Assembly (NCBI GenBank): GCA_002914805.1
Contig: JXTB01000201.1
Span: 345,391-409,390 of the forward strand
Source: Parasponia andersonii
Taxonomy: Eukaryota > Streptophyta > Magnoliopsida > Rosales > Cannabaceae
Length of the DNA: 64,000 nucleotides
Reading direction: 5' to 3'
This document shows, one piece after another, positions 34,614-46,760 of the stretch (position 1 is its first letter; every line of letters starts with the position of its first letter). Made by a program: the position numbers and the translations under genes. The notes beneath the pieces are model-generated. The model searched no databases and was not told where the DNA came from. It saw only the letters and a program-made list of their open reading frames with translations.

Positions 34614-36265
34614 ATACTTTATTTGATTTAGTGTCCTAAAAGATCGAGAACTCTCTTTTCATTTTCTTTTAGCTCTTTGCAGAGTAATTAATCTTTTACC
34701 GAAGAGCACTTTTCAAGAGTACGACATGCCTTAATTTTAACAATCTTTGCGAAAATAATTTTTTTAAGACCCAATTACGTAATTAATAGTGAGCTTCGTA
34801 TATAATTTAATTTCGAGAGATTCAAAAGTACTGAGTCAAAAAGGGAACTTTGTATCAAAATACAGATTCGAATTTAATGTCAATGGTATGCATTTTCATT
34901 CCGGTGCGGATGCATATTATTAAATTTAACTAATAATTAGCTAATAATACTTTTAAGAATGATATAAGTATGAGTTAATTGAGATAAGTTCGCAGTCTCA
35001 ATTATCTTATTCAGTTATTTCTTGTGGCTCTAAAAATCAGCTAATTTATTGCATTCAATTCAGTTCTCGTTGTGAGGCAATCCAAGACCCTAAAGATCTG
35101 CGCCACTCATCTCGTTCTATCAATCCAATTGATTAGGGAGCTCCAAGGGTCATTTTATGTGGGATTGGGCCGGTGATTCATGGGATGGCAATATGGACAT
35201 AGGTTTTGTATAACACGAGCCATGTTTGCTCATGTAGTAGGTCCACGTGTCTCATTTGCCACGTCACTCTATGGCTGTTCAACAGCACAGTAGTTACACT
35301 TCTTTGGCAAAGAATTAAAAAAAAAAAAAAAAAAAAAAATTCCGGCCATGCTTCAATCCTCTCTCTATGCATCTCTTTCCTCAACTTAATCCTCTTCATC
35401 GTCTTCATTTTCTCCGTTGAATGCGAAGCTCCCAAACTCCCCCTTAAAGGCAGCAAAATACCAAATGTTTTTTGCGCCGTGGCCTTTAAATCCTAATTTT
35501 TGGTTTAGTTTTTACGCTTATTGGAGTATTCTTTCTTTCTTTTTTTTTTTTTTTAATAATTTTATTCCAGAGATCCGTCATTTCCGAGTTCGATTACTGA
35601 TATTTTCTCCCCTAAACTCGAAACCCTTTGTGGTTTAGATGAGTGGAATGGGTTGGACTGTAAAGATGAGTTTGACTTTAAACTGTTGCTATTGTAAATG
35701 TAATTAAAATTTTCTAAGAACTTCAAAAGGAACATCTGCTAAGTCTATTTGGTCTCTGCTTTCAAAAACGACGCCGGCAAATACATGGGACTTTTGTAAT
35801 TAACTTGTGGAAGACGATCCAAAGGCTCACTCAACTCCTCAAAAGTGGTCGTGTTTTCATTTAGTACTCCCTTTTTGTCGTTCAAAATGCTACCCACAAT
35901 TATTTGATTTCCTTTTAACTCTCAAAATATAAAAAGAGATTTTATTATTTTGAGGGAAAAAAAAAAAGAAAAAAAATGATTTTGCTCTTAAAGAAGATTA
36001 TTTGGCCTTCAATTTCCCAGATGACCGGTGAGGAAGAAGGAATACAAAGCTTTTTTTATTTTTTATTTATTTAAATTGACTCAAAAGTTGGGAAAGCAGT
36101 GTAAGTGGGGACTACTATATTTTTTTTTTGACTGAAGGGGACCACTATATTTGAAGCCAATATTGCCACATCTACTCGGGTTATAACACGCTCGGCTTAA
36201 ATGTCATTTTTCTTCGTAAATATACATATCTAGGTCCTTATTTTATTCATGAATATATCTATTTG
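34614..36265. other. Intergenic DNA with an orphan signal-peptide-like reading frame
   Basis: A poly-A tract lies at about 35318-35339. After it, one plus-strand frame reads as a hydrophobic leader (I-L-S-L-C-I-S-F-L-N-L-I-L-F-I-V-F-I-F-S-V-E-C-E-A) up to a stop at about 35496. It has no close ATG in frame. Upstream, CCACGTGTC and GCCACGTCA (35240-35265) resemble plant ABRE/G-box motifs. No family was recognised. Confidence 0.35.
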
Positions 36266-36269
36266 GTAT

Positions 36270-37075
36270 ATCAATATCAATCAATTTACTTAGCTTTGTA
36301 TACGAGTGATTTACTTCAAAATAAAACGCATCAATCTAGCCAATTATCTCAGTAAATCATTTTGTTTTCTTAATTTTTGTTTTGTTTTGTTAATTACACT
36401 AGTAAATCAATTATAATATGTTAAATCAAGTATATACACCCGTAAATCAATTATATATATATATATATATATCTAGTACATCAATTATACATACTAGTAA
36501 ATTATTATAATTTATGATAAATTAAATTATATACATCGATCGATGAATTGTATACTATGGTAAATAAATCTATATTATGTTAAATGAATTATATACACTG
36601 ATAAATGAATTATATACTGTGGTAAATGATTGTAAATAAATTATGTACACTGGTAAATTAACTATGGGTACTAATCCAGTAGGTATTTTTTTTAGTTATG
36701 TATAGATATTGTTTTGCTTAATCAAAATTGGTCACGCACATATTTTCTTAATAAAAGGTGAAGAGATAAAAACATTAAATAATGTGAATTAATTTTTATT
36801 ATTTTTTTCAAACTACTTAAATTATGCTAACCATTAGATCACAGTCTAACGGCTAAAAAATAATTACTTATCGATAGGTAAGAAAACAATGCTTATTGGA
36901 TTGGGAACCATTAATTATATATGTCGGAAAATGAATTCTATATACTATAGTAAATAAATTTTATATCTCGTTAAATGAATTATATAGTATGGTAAATGAA
37001 TTATATATACCGGAAAATGAATTATGTATGTTGGTAAATTAATTATATACATGAATAAGTTAAATTAAGTTATGT
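36270..37075. repeat. AT-rich minisatellite (GGTAAATNAATTATATAC-type unit)
   Basis: An imperfect unit of about 22-26 bp around GGTAAATGAATTATATAC recurs many times (roughly 20) at 36290-36665 and 36910-37065. The two parts are separated by the MITE at 36666-36909. Spacing and sequence drift between copies. Confidence 0.75.
36666..36909. mobile_element. 244-bp MITE of the GGGCACCAATCCAATAAG family
   Basis: The left end GGGTACTAATCCAGTAGG and the reverse complement of the right end GGTTCCCAATCCAATAAG form terminal inverted repeats over about 22 bp. The element interrupts the AT minisatellite. Relatives end at 63 and start at 43059. No coding capacity. Confidence 0.7.
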
Positions 37076-38900
37076 AGGGATATAATGGTAAACTAAAATC
37101 ATTAAAACAATAAAACTTAAAAAGGAATATAGATTTCAACAAAATAAAAAATATATATTAATTAAGGGGATTATATATACACCCCAATTTCGTAAAGGCA
37201 TCCCGCCTATCAATAAAATGAATAAAAGAGATAATTCAAGAAAGAAAAAGAAAAAAAGGCACTATGTCTTCATCTATTCTTCTTTTTCAATTTACTAATA
37301 ATATTTTCATTCAAAATTCTCTTATATTTTTTGCCTCATTATTTATATAATTTTTTTTTTTTGCGTAATTTTTCTCATTTATTTCTAATTTATTTGATAA
37401 TGTCTTTAATATTTAATTAAAGTAGATAAAATAAAATTTCTTTGCTTTACACCCAGTTTGTTTCGTTTATTTTTTTAAAAATTTTTTTTCCAATACCTTG
37501 TGTTTCATTTTTTCTACGGTAATTGTATGTTTCTATCATTTTTTTTAATACAATGGTTCAATCTTTTCATTATAAAAATTGAAAAATACTAATTTGTTTT
37601 GGTTCATGGATTTTTAGGAAAGAAAGTTAGCTTTAGTGAGTGTTTGACATTTTTTTTAATATGACTTTTGATTTTTTGTCCTGACTTATTTTTTTATTTA
37701 TTTTAGGAATGCTTTAATAATTATGTGGGGTGCATTAACATATAGCTTATAAAAGAGAGAGACATGTGATGTAGTTTTCTCTTTTTAAGTTTTTGTTGGC
37801 ATAATATCTCTTTCTCGAAATAAAAATCTCTCTTTCTTAAGACTTCTTTCCTTGACTACACTAATATTCTCTTCTCAAGAGTTTGTCTACATTTGTTACA
37901 AAGGAAAAATATAAATAAATAAATGAGAGGAAAGGAAAAAATTATTAAAAAAATAAACATTTTATTTTCGGAAAATATTAGATTTCTTAGGAATAAAGTA
38001 TGCTAGTTATATCTTTCTTAACTTTTTTTCTTATCTATTTTTTAATTATTGGTTTTGAATTTTCTAATAGCTATTTTTATTTATTTTTTTGTGTTGGGTC
38101 AAATTGGTTTTCATGCATACCTAAATCAGGATCAAATATAAGAAAAAAAAATATGCATTAGAGTATGATAAACTCAAGAAAAAGAGACAATATGAAGTTT
38201 GATTCAATCCTAGAAAGAAGCTATTGAAAAATTTCTCACAACTAATAAGAGGCCAGGATATAAGTGAAGAATAATCCAACAACAAGATTGAATGAGCTAG
38301 GGAATGTTGAAGTAATGGTTTAAAAAAATTCTTTTATGGATAAGCGTTTAATGAGTTTTAACATTTTATTTATAGTCTTTGGCATAATTTTGTGGTAATT
38401 TTATTTTATTGTTATTGGTTTTTCTTCGTTGGATATAATGGGTTGGTGTGTTGTTTTTGAATGATATAACTTATAAGAGATTGTTCATTTTTTTCCTCTT
38501 CAATGCAAAATATTCAATTAAGAATTAAAAAAAAAATCTTTTTAAAGGCCTTTAAAGATTTTGCTCAAGGCCCCGATCGGCCGGCGCTGGATAATTGTCA
38601 CCTTAACACAGAACAAAAGCCAGCCATTGATTTTATACATTATTGATTGCTGCATATGTAAGTTAACAGTGTAAACATTTATAATTTATCTTGTGTACGT
38701 TAACATGTTTGTGCCGGTTTCTTATAAATTTATAACTAAACAATATGTAAGTTAGTACTTCTTTACTTTTATCTTGGTTAATTAACCTTTTGTTTTTATC
38801 TTTTATGAATTTTTTTTAATTAATATATATTTTCTCCTTGTTATATAAATATATATATATATATCTCTGAAGAATACTTGAGATTTTGAAAGGGAAAATT
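37076..38900. other. AT-rich DNA; right end is probably the 3' interior of a copia-type element
   Basis: No protein is recognised. The last bases before 38901 (GAAAGGGAAAATT) look like a polypurine tract. Everything left of that is too AT-rich and degraded to assign. Confidence 0.4.
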
Positions 38901-39557
38901 TGTTGACAACTTCATGTTACAACATAACGATTTACTAGTCATGTTACAACATGTGACTAAATATTTGATATGATTAAGTTTTTCAGTATTTTTTTTTTAT
39001 ATACTTTAGATATAACATAGACAGATTCAATTGTACAGGAATAGATAAATGACTCTTATCTAAATTGGTGGTTTGAGTATATGTCTATATTTTATTAAAG
39101 AAATTCCTTTAAATAAATATTTTATCTTTTATAAAAGTTTCCTTAACTCATTTGTGCTGATTTTTATTATTTCAAGTTACTCTACTTTGTCATATAAGCT
39201 GTCAATAAGGTTTGAGTAACTGTCTATTTTATTTCAGAAAAGAAATCTAGAAGTTTCCTTTTCTATTACAACATGACTGGTTGACAAATCATGTTGCAAC
39301 ATGTGGACAGAATCAACAATTAATTTTTAGATTAGTTTTCTAAGTTTGGTAACAACCTTGGCTGATTTTGCAAGTCTTCTAATCAACATTAAATGCTCTT
39401 AGATGTTATTTTGTAGATTAAAAACATGAAGGCTCTCTCTCTCTCTCTCTCTCTCTCTCTATTTAAAGGCGATTCAAGGATAGTTTTAGGTAGAGAGACC
39501 ATGTAAAAACCCGTTTTTTTTAAAGAGCACATTAGTCATTTGACCATAAAAAAAGAT

Positions 39558-39593
<36 letters not shown>

Positions 39594-42180
39594 CTCTCTC
39601 TCTCTCTCTCGTTCTCTCGGCTGAAAGAAGGCAAGGAGGAGCCGCCGCCGCCATGGCCACCATCCAGCCTACCCAACCACTGACGAAGCTCCTTATGTCA
39701 CTAGTTGCCTGTGTTGCCAATCCTCGGTCGCCGTCGAGCACCCATCTCTGGAAAATATCATTTTTGGCCGTAGGAAATCTTGATTTCTGGCGCCATTTCG
39801 GACTGTTTTAGGCCACATTCTTAGACTCATTGAATTTGTATCGTCGAGAGAAACCTCAACGTATATATTTCACGACCCTATTTTGTCCGGTTTAATAATT
39901 GTCATTTTTAGGTGTTTTTTAGTTTTGAATTTTAGTTTTCGATCCGATCGTTAGATTTCATTTTTGTTATCATTTTTAGAATCTACGAAAAATGGAGAAT
40001 TTTTATATATATACTGACTATATTTGGCGACCGACAAGAAAATCAATGTCCAACGGCTTAGATTTTATCTAGTTTTGTGTGCCATCGGTCCAGTGTCGAT
40101 GCAGACCTGAATTGGTCGAGATATATATCTAACTTAGCTATTTTGAATATTAGGAATTTAATGAAGAGATCTGTTCATTGATTTGAAGCTCTGTTGAGAA
40201 GTTGATTTTTTCCATGTGAGCGATCGAGGGCATGGAATTAGTTCCCGACTCTTTGGACGGTCATCCAGTCAGCGCCTTGAGCATCCAATAATGTGGTGTC
40301 GCTACTCTAGTGAGGTAGAGATTCAGTAATCTCTCTTTTACATCATTTTGAATAAAACTTAATTTCTGCAACATATGAGAACAAACATGATTTAGAACTT
40401 TTAAATATCTGTAATGGAATTGAATGGTATGATTTATATATTAGATTGCTCTAGGACTTTTCTGAGTGCAGGTTATTTTTGGATCTGTTAAAATAGGGCT
40501 ATTATGATGCTCATTTTTCTATAAAATTTAATTAACTATTTTATTAAAAACCAGAACATCTTTGAACTTAAATTATTGCATGGTTACTTTTATATATCAG
40601 TTTAGAATACACGTATCATAAAATCACATGTGAGTCCCAAGTTAGAATCATGGGATTTTTACGGGGTGGCGTTGCAGCACTACCGATGATATAGAGTCTG
40701 TAAACCCGTGTGGGATATTTCTTCTGATTTCCTTCCTATTTGGCAGACGTAGACAATGCGGTTGCCTCTCTAAGTTTAGGAGACGACACATAGGAGTCCC
40801 CTCTAGTTATAGGTTATGTCTGTATAGTATATGTAGTGCCAACACCTTGGTTTCTATTGATGAGAGGTGTAGAACTCACGGGTATAGGTGGATTTGTGTC
40901 ATGTATTTGTGGACTAATTGATTTTCAGATATCATACTTTTTGTATATCTATATATAGGTATGTGTATATGGACTATTTGTTTTGGATAACATGTTTTCG
41001 TATCTATATATGTATAGTTATATGCATATACATATACGAACTATCCATTTTGGAAATGGATATGTATAAGTATAGATATATAGTTTTGCAAAAAAGGTAT
41101 TTTAGATTAAACTAACCATGTATGGGCTTTCGATCATTAAAAAGGTTTTTGAATAAGGTAACAATTTCTCTATTGAGCTTTCAAGCACAACTTTTTTTTT
41201 TTCATCCCTTTCAAGTGGTTTAATCAAGTTGTTTATCTCGTTGATTAAACAAGTCATTTGGCTTACTCTCGGGGTCCTATTCCTCTTTGGTTGGTACCTT
41301 TCTTTGTCTCACTCTTCCTCTATATATAATTAGTTAGCCAAGTATGTCGTTCCTACTTAGTGAATGTATGAGGATATACTTACTATTATTGGAGATTTTG
41401 ATGTATAAATTGGACACAAAGGTTCTTAAGAAGCTTATTTTTAAAATTTTAAGTACTTGGAATTTCGACAAGTTGTAAGTTAAATTTTAGATATTTGGAT
41501 TTAAGAATTGAAAAATCTATTGAATCAACACCGTAGTTTTATTAAACTAAATTATTGCACAACTTATTTATGTTTTTTTAAAATTTTAATTGGTGTATTT
41601 ATTTTTATAAATTAAATTAAAGATGAACCCCTTTATATATAGAATTTTAAATGATTCAACGACTAAAATGAAAATTCAAGTACTTAGTTTTCTCTGAATT
41701 TTGTAAAATTCTTTCTTTTTTAATATTAATTTATACTCAAAATTACCAAACGTCACGGCTTTAGATTTTGGGTCGTGATAGACCACTTATTGTATTTTTA
41801 GTTGTAAAAGAAAGTTTTTCTTTTAGCCATATTTTAGACTTTGGAGGTGTCCTAGTCGTTTTAGTAATAGTACTTTGGGAGAGGTACTGATTGTCTTTAG
41901 GAGAAGATCGACTTCAAGTACATGAAGGGATTTCAGAAGAACGAAGTCAACCTAAGAGAGTGGTGCTCGCTAGATACTTTAGTAAATGAATACATCTACA
42001 TTGAGACAATCAAAAGAGAGTCTTTTATTGTATAAGTCAAATTGGTGTTTATATTGATTCAAACTTTACTAATAGTATTTATTCTTTGGGCATAACCCCT
42101 TGGGCGTAAGTTATCGGGAGATAACTAAACTAAGTAAAAATATCTTGTGTCATATTTACTATTTTCGTACTACCACCTCA
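38901..42180 (+). mobile_element. Old copia-type LTR, split by a gypsy solo LTR
   Basis: It starts TGTTGACAAC right after a purine tract and contains paired CATGTTRCAACATG words (38935-39300), a CT-rich tract and CTATTTAAAGG (about 39460). After the inserted solo LTR the sequence resumes as the downstream part of a SIRE/Maximus-like copia LTR (GGAGAGGTACTGATTGT, GAAGAACGAAGTC, TTGGTGTTTATATTGATTCA). Without the insert it is about 1.0 kb. The right limit is approximate. Confidence 0.55.
39502..41780 (+). mobile_element. Ty3/gypsy solo LTR with perfect 5-bp target duplication
   Basis: The 2279-bp unit begins TGTAAAAACCCG and ends TTTTGGGTCGTGATA, like the LTRs of the element at 44823-55524 read in element direction (start TGTAAAATCTC, end GGGTCGTGACA). 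Long stretches match, for example TGACTATATTTGG, ACGGCTTAGATTTT and CTAGTGAGGTAG. GACCA flanks both sides (39497-39501 and 41781-41785). No internal region is present. It is diverged, so older than the element at 44823. Confidence 0.88.
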
Positions 42181-43058
42181 CGAAATTAATTAGAAAATTA
42201 ATTTTATTCGGTAATCAAACCTAACAAGATTCAAGAAACATATATATGTACCCTTATTAAAGTTGTTAATACTAATTAGCAACAGCATCTATATTGACCT
42301 TCATGACAACGAGAAAGAGACAAGCTCATACTGTTGTGGTTTAATTTTCTAGAAGTGAAAATTATTAGAATGTCGAACAAGAAAATTGTCCATGTTCAAG
42401 TGACTAAACGTTACTGCATTCAGCCGGTTCCGGCAAGGTTATTTTAGTATTATGTTGGAAAATGACAAATCAAGCATGTGTAACAAAAGAAAATGACATA
42501 TATTAATGTTTGTTTTTATAGGAAATCAACAGCATCTTATACATTATTGATCCTCTATTAATTAATTTAGTACGGGTAAATCAAAACAAACGTTGATAAC
42601 GATAAGTAAGAACTTTCATATGCGATGTATGCATGGATGGACTTATACAAATATTTGGGAATTGGCATTCTTATAAAGACCTTGAGCTTTTCGTTAGTTT
42701 TCAATCTGATCCTTTTTTTTTTTTTTTTTGGAAAGTTAATTATTTGCATTAGTCTTTGAATTGATAGTTCTATGTGGTAATAAGGTCGAACTTCTTAGTG
42801 CGTTTTAAATTTATAAACATTTTTATACCTTATAGTTTTTGTTTGCTCAATTTATATTTGCATTTTAGCTATAATCACCTAAAAAGTAATAATTTTGCTT
42901 TTTCTTCTTTTGTCCTTTTTTTTTGAACAATTGCGCGAGAGAAGTGTATAATAAGAGTACCAGTTTTAAATGCTTTGTTTCTAATCAATTGATATTATAA
43001 TTTGGAATTTTGGAGTAAATTCTTGTCCCTAGTATTCTGCATTATATATATATATATA
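42181..43058. other. AT-rich DNA upstream of the glycosyltransferase
   Basis: A T run lies at 42713-42730 and a (TA)n tract at 43043-43058. No gene was recognised. The promoter of the glycosyltransferase must lie here or in the TA tracts next to its start. Confidence 0.5.
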
Positions 43059-43090
43059 GGGCACCAATCTAATAAGTATTTTTTTTTATA
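43059..43090 (+). repeat. Terminal repeat of the (TA)n-associated MITE family, rest missing or collapsed
   Basis: GGGCACCAATCTAATAAG sits between a (TA)n tract on its left and, after a T run and one unknown base (43091), another (TA)n tract. Only one terminal repeat is visible. The unknown base suggests an assembly problem at this site. Confidence 0.55.
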
Positions 43091-43160
43091 NATATATATA
43101 TATATATAAGCAAACGATTAGCACAACTAGAATAACCCTGTTCAAATTCTCATAATCATA

Positions 43161-44711
43161 ATGGATAACGACCAAGTAAACCCTCAAAGCCATGCAACCC
43201 CTAATGTCCATAACCCATCCCAAGTTGAGGTGGTTATGGTGCCCTTACCAGCCCAAGGCCATCTCAACCAGTTCCTCAACCTCTCCCGCCTCATCTCCGC
43301 CTACGACATACCCGTCCACTTCGCCGGCGCCGCCGTCCACAACCGCCAAGCCAAGCTCCGAGTCCACGGCTGGAACCCTAATTCCACTCCAAATATCCAT
43401 TTCCACAACTTCACTGCCTCTCCCTTCCCCTCCCCTCCTCCCGACCCCGCCGCCCCCCACAAGTTCCCTTCTCATCTCATCCCTTCCTTCGCAGCCGCCA
43501 ACCGCCATCTGTCCGAACCCCTCGGAGACCTCGTGCGCAAACTCTCGTCCAAAACGAGACGAGTCATTGTCGTCCATGACTCCGTAATGGCGTCCGCCGT
43601 TCGTGACGTCGTTTCGATGCCGAACACCGAGATCTACACTTTCCACACCGTCTCAGCTTTCACTATCTTCTTGTATTTTTGGGAAACTATGGGAAAAGTT
43701 CCTTCACTAGAGTTAGTAGAGGCCAAGAATCGTTGCATCCGGGTTGAAGTTCCCGCCACACGAGAGTGTTTTCCCCCCCGAGTTCTATGATTTCGTGGAG
43801 GAACAGTACGAGTTCCAAAACATCAACTCGATCAAGATTGTGGAAAAGCCTTACATGGATTTAATGGGCAAGATTCTTGAAGGGAAGAGGAATTGGGCGA
43901 TCGGGCCGTTCAATCCGGTGTCGATTTCGGAGGATAAAGCGTCAAATGATGACAGGCATATTTGTTTGAAGTGGCTAGACAAGCAGGAACCTAATTCAGT
44001 TATTTATGTGTCGTTTGGGACTACAACGGCCTTAACCCACGAACAAGTTACAGAACTGGCTTTTGGGTTGGAACAAAGTGAGATAAAGTTTATTTGGGCG
44101 CTTCGTGATGCTGATAAGTCAGATATTTTCAACGGTGGAGATGAGATTCAAGTGAGAAAGATTGAGCTCCCAAAAGGTACGAGGAGAGAATGAGAGATAT
44201 GGGGATAGTGGTGAGAGAGTGGGCGCCCCAGTTGGAGATTTTGGGGCACCCATCAACAGGTGGGTTTTTAAGCCACTGTAGGTGGAACTCGTGCATGGAG
44301 AGCATAACAATGGGAGTGCCAATTGGGGCGTGGCCAATGCACTCGGACCAGCCAAGGAATGCGGTTCTTGTAACGGAGTTGCATGGGATTGGTACCGTCT
44401 TGAGGGACTGGGCCCACCGGGATGACGTGGCGAGGGCGGATACGGTGGCAAATGGGGTTAGGGAATTGATGGCGTCGGAAAAAGGGAATAGGGTTAGGAA
44501 GAGAGCGGAGGAGTTGGGTGGCGCCGTACGGGAATCGGTGGCGGAAGGCGGAGCTTCTTGGAAGGAGTTGGATTCTTTTATAGCTCATATAAAATCACTA
44601 GATAGAATCAGTACTACATGCATGCCAATTTACACAAACTCCAAATATAAAATGCCATGTCGGAGATCGTATAAGGAAGGTACACTTGTCAAAACTATAA
44701 TTCTTGTCTAG
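43161..44711 (+). pseudogene. UDP-glycosyltransferase, zeatin O-glucosyltransferase-like (UGT93 type), two frame changes
   Basis: Family 1 plant UGTs move sugar from UDP-sugar to small molecules in the cytosol; the closest type by sequence acts on zeatin-like cytokinins, but the substrate here is not proven. The N-terminal part shows P-A-Q-G-H-L-N-Q with the catalytic His and H-D-S-V-M-A. The C-terminal PSPG box (about 44223-44354) runs from W-A-P-Q-L-E-I-L-G-H to P-M-H-S-D-Q; its final Gln fits UDP-glucose. The usual H-C-G-W-N-S reads H-C-R-W-N-S. It is a single exon, as is common in this family. One extra base at about 43735-43765, near a C7 run, and one missing base at about 44177 shift and then restore the frame, so it is a recent pseudogene or two sequence errors. 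A segment usually like I-Y-N-T-C-R before the linker appears to be lacking. The tail is about 38 residues longer than usual after F-I-A-H-I. Confidence 0.88.
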
Positions 44712-44822
44712 GCTCTAATTTCATGTATTAGTTTGGAGGAAATTTCTAATTGTTTTAAAAAGAAAAAAGAAACACTGAATAATTTTTTTTTTTGTTATAT
44801 AAATTATATAGAACATGCAAGA

Positions 44823-46748
44823 TGTCACGACCCAAATCTTGGGCCAGTGACAGAAAAGGAACTTCATAAGTGAAAATTCATAATTTATTTTAGAAAATTT
44901 TAGAAAGACGACAACTAGTTTACAAAAATAATTCAAATTTTAAATTCCCACAGTTTGTGATCACCACTAGACATAAACGGTTAATAATAGTAATAAAATA
45001 TTAATATGTATTACATCGTCATCACCAGTGGCATCATAGATGATATAGACTAAATCCAAAGTATGAGCCTTAAATATTATTACAAGTCCAAGGTGAGTAT
45101 CTAAGTAATTACCAACCACAAACTAGGGTAAACTTCTTCTTGGATTACTTCACTTCGAAGTTTCCCAAATCGCACTGTAAATCACCTGAGAAGGGAAAGA
45201 AAGAGGGTGAGCATTCGCATGTTTAGTAAGAATTTCAATTTCTCTTTTTGATATGAATGCAACTTTTCAAACCTGCATAGTTAGCACATTTCCAAAATCA
45301 ATTTATAAAATAAGTTTGCAAAGTAATCAAAAATCATAAGAAATCATGTTCATCATTGTACATATCATAAATAAACCAAGTACAAGTATATACATGAGCT
45401 CTCATCCTCTCATCACGGTCCTGTAATACCTCTGTAACAGAGATACCTAACATCCTGATACTACCTGGAGGTATGTCAGCAAATTCTGCGCAGGGGCCTA
45501 GGTCTCTCACCAAGCACTGCAGCAACTCGCCAGCGATCTAAATACCATGATACTAAAATGGAACTCAAGTATGTGATCCTATGGTAGGTACAATATGTCA
45601 TAGAGTGTGTAATACCCATGCATCAAGTATTTTAAGAAATCATGCTTTAATACTCATTTGGTATTATTCTGGGATTTATGAAAAATCGGACAGCATAACG
45701 GCTGTATTTTCACAAAACCAAAATTTTAAACCTGCATAAAAACCATACAATCTAATCCTAGAACAATCCAATATATGTCAATAGTTCACAAATTTATCAA
45801 ATATCTAATCAAACTATTGAATTTCATGATAATCGACATTTTCAAGAATTAAGTCATAATGCACATTTTAAATCAAAATAAGTATAAAACTTTGTAATTG
45901 AATCCCTACCTCACTAGAATAGTGATATCACGCCAATGGATCCTCAAGGCGTTGTTGAATGATCGCTCGAAGGGTCAGAAACAAATTCCAGGCCCTCGAT
46001 CGCTCACTCGTGAAAAATTAACTCCTCAACGGAGCTTCGAATCGACAATCAAACCTCTTTACCGAACTCCTAGTATCCAAAATAGCTAAATTAGACATAT
46101 GATTTGATTAGTTCAGGTCCGGGCCGACACTGGACAAGTGTCATACAAAACGAGACAAAATCTAAGCCGTTAGATATAATTTTTCGTGTCAATCACCAAA
46201 TATAGTCAATATATATATATATATATATATCAAACTTCACAATTTTCTGAGTGCATTCCAAAAATGAAAACAAAACAAAATCTAACGGTCGGATCAAAAG
46301 TTGAACCCCGAGCTCAAAATTACGCAAAAATGGCAACTTTTAATCTGGGCAAAATGGGATCATGATATATATACCTGGAGAAAGCCCACGACGAGAGGAT
46401 TCGATCGCCACTGGTTTCGCTGCTTTTCGTCACCGGAATTCGTGCTGGCGAGCGGTGGAAGCATGGCGGAGCTTCGCTCCCTCCTGCGGCAATGCGGCAC
46501 TTCGGTGGCCTCGGAGCTTCGGCAGTCAGCTCGGCTGGGCGGCGCGCGTCGTCTGGGTGCGGCGGCGGGGCGCGACGAGGGCCGGCGGCGGCTGGTTCCC
46601 TTGGCCGTGCGTGAGAGAGACGATAGGTAGAGAGTGAGAGAGAGAGGGTTGTAGACGAGAGAGTGAGGGAGAAGAAAAGAAGAGAAATTTTGTTTCTTAA
46701 ATTTTGGTCAAAAGACTCTTTTACCCTTGTAAAAAATGAGATTTTATA
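44823..46748 (-). repeat. Gypsy LTR, left copy
   Basis: It runs TGTCACGACCC to ATTTTATA on the plus strand (element direction: TGTAAAATCTC-like start, GGTCGTGACA end). It contains a (TA)n tract (about 46208-46230) and a GC-rich block (about 46400-46620). The reading frames in this block on both strands are by-products of base composition. Confidence 0.9.
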
Positions 46749-46760
46749 TTCTCCCATCCT
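46749..46760 (-). promoter_or_regulatory. Polypurine tract of the gypsy element
   Basis: In element direction it reads AGGATGGGAGAA directly before the 3' LTR. The same tract (AGGAGGGGAGAA) lies at 53449-53460 in front of the middle LTR, showing that the partial body on the right once used that LTR as its 3' LTR. Confidence 0.8.

Noticed and set aside
38935-39300. CATGTTRCAACATG palindromes taken first as a MITE
   Set aside because: They fit better as internal repeats of the copia-type LTR that starts at 38901; no TIR pair surrounds them.
39532-39741. Minus-strand 69-codon frame with an I-Y repeat
   Set aside because: Made from the (TA)n and (CT)n tracts of the solo LTR.
43092-43110. TATATATA tract taken as TATA box of the glycosyltransferase
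   Set aside because: It is part of a (TA)n microsatellite next to an unknown base; position fits a promoter, but the sequence cannot single it out.
43192-43646. Proline/serine-rich and glycine/valine-rich alternative frames in the glycosyltransferase
   Set aside because: Shadow frames of a GC-biased real coding region.
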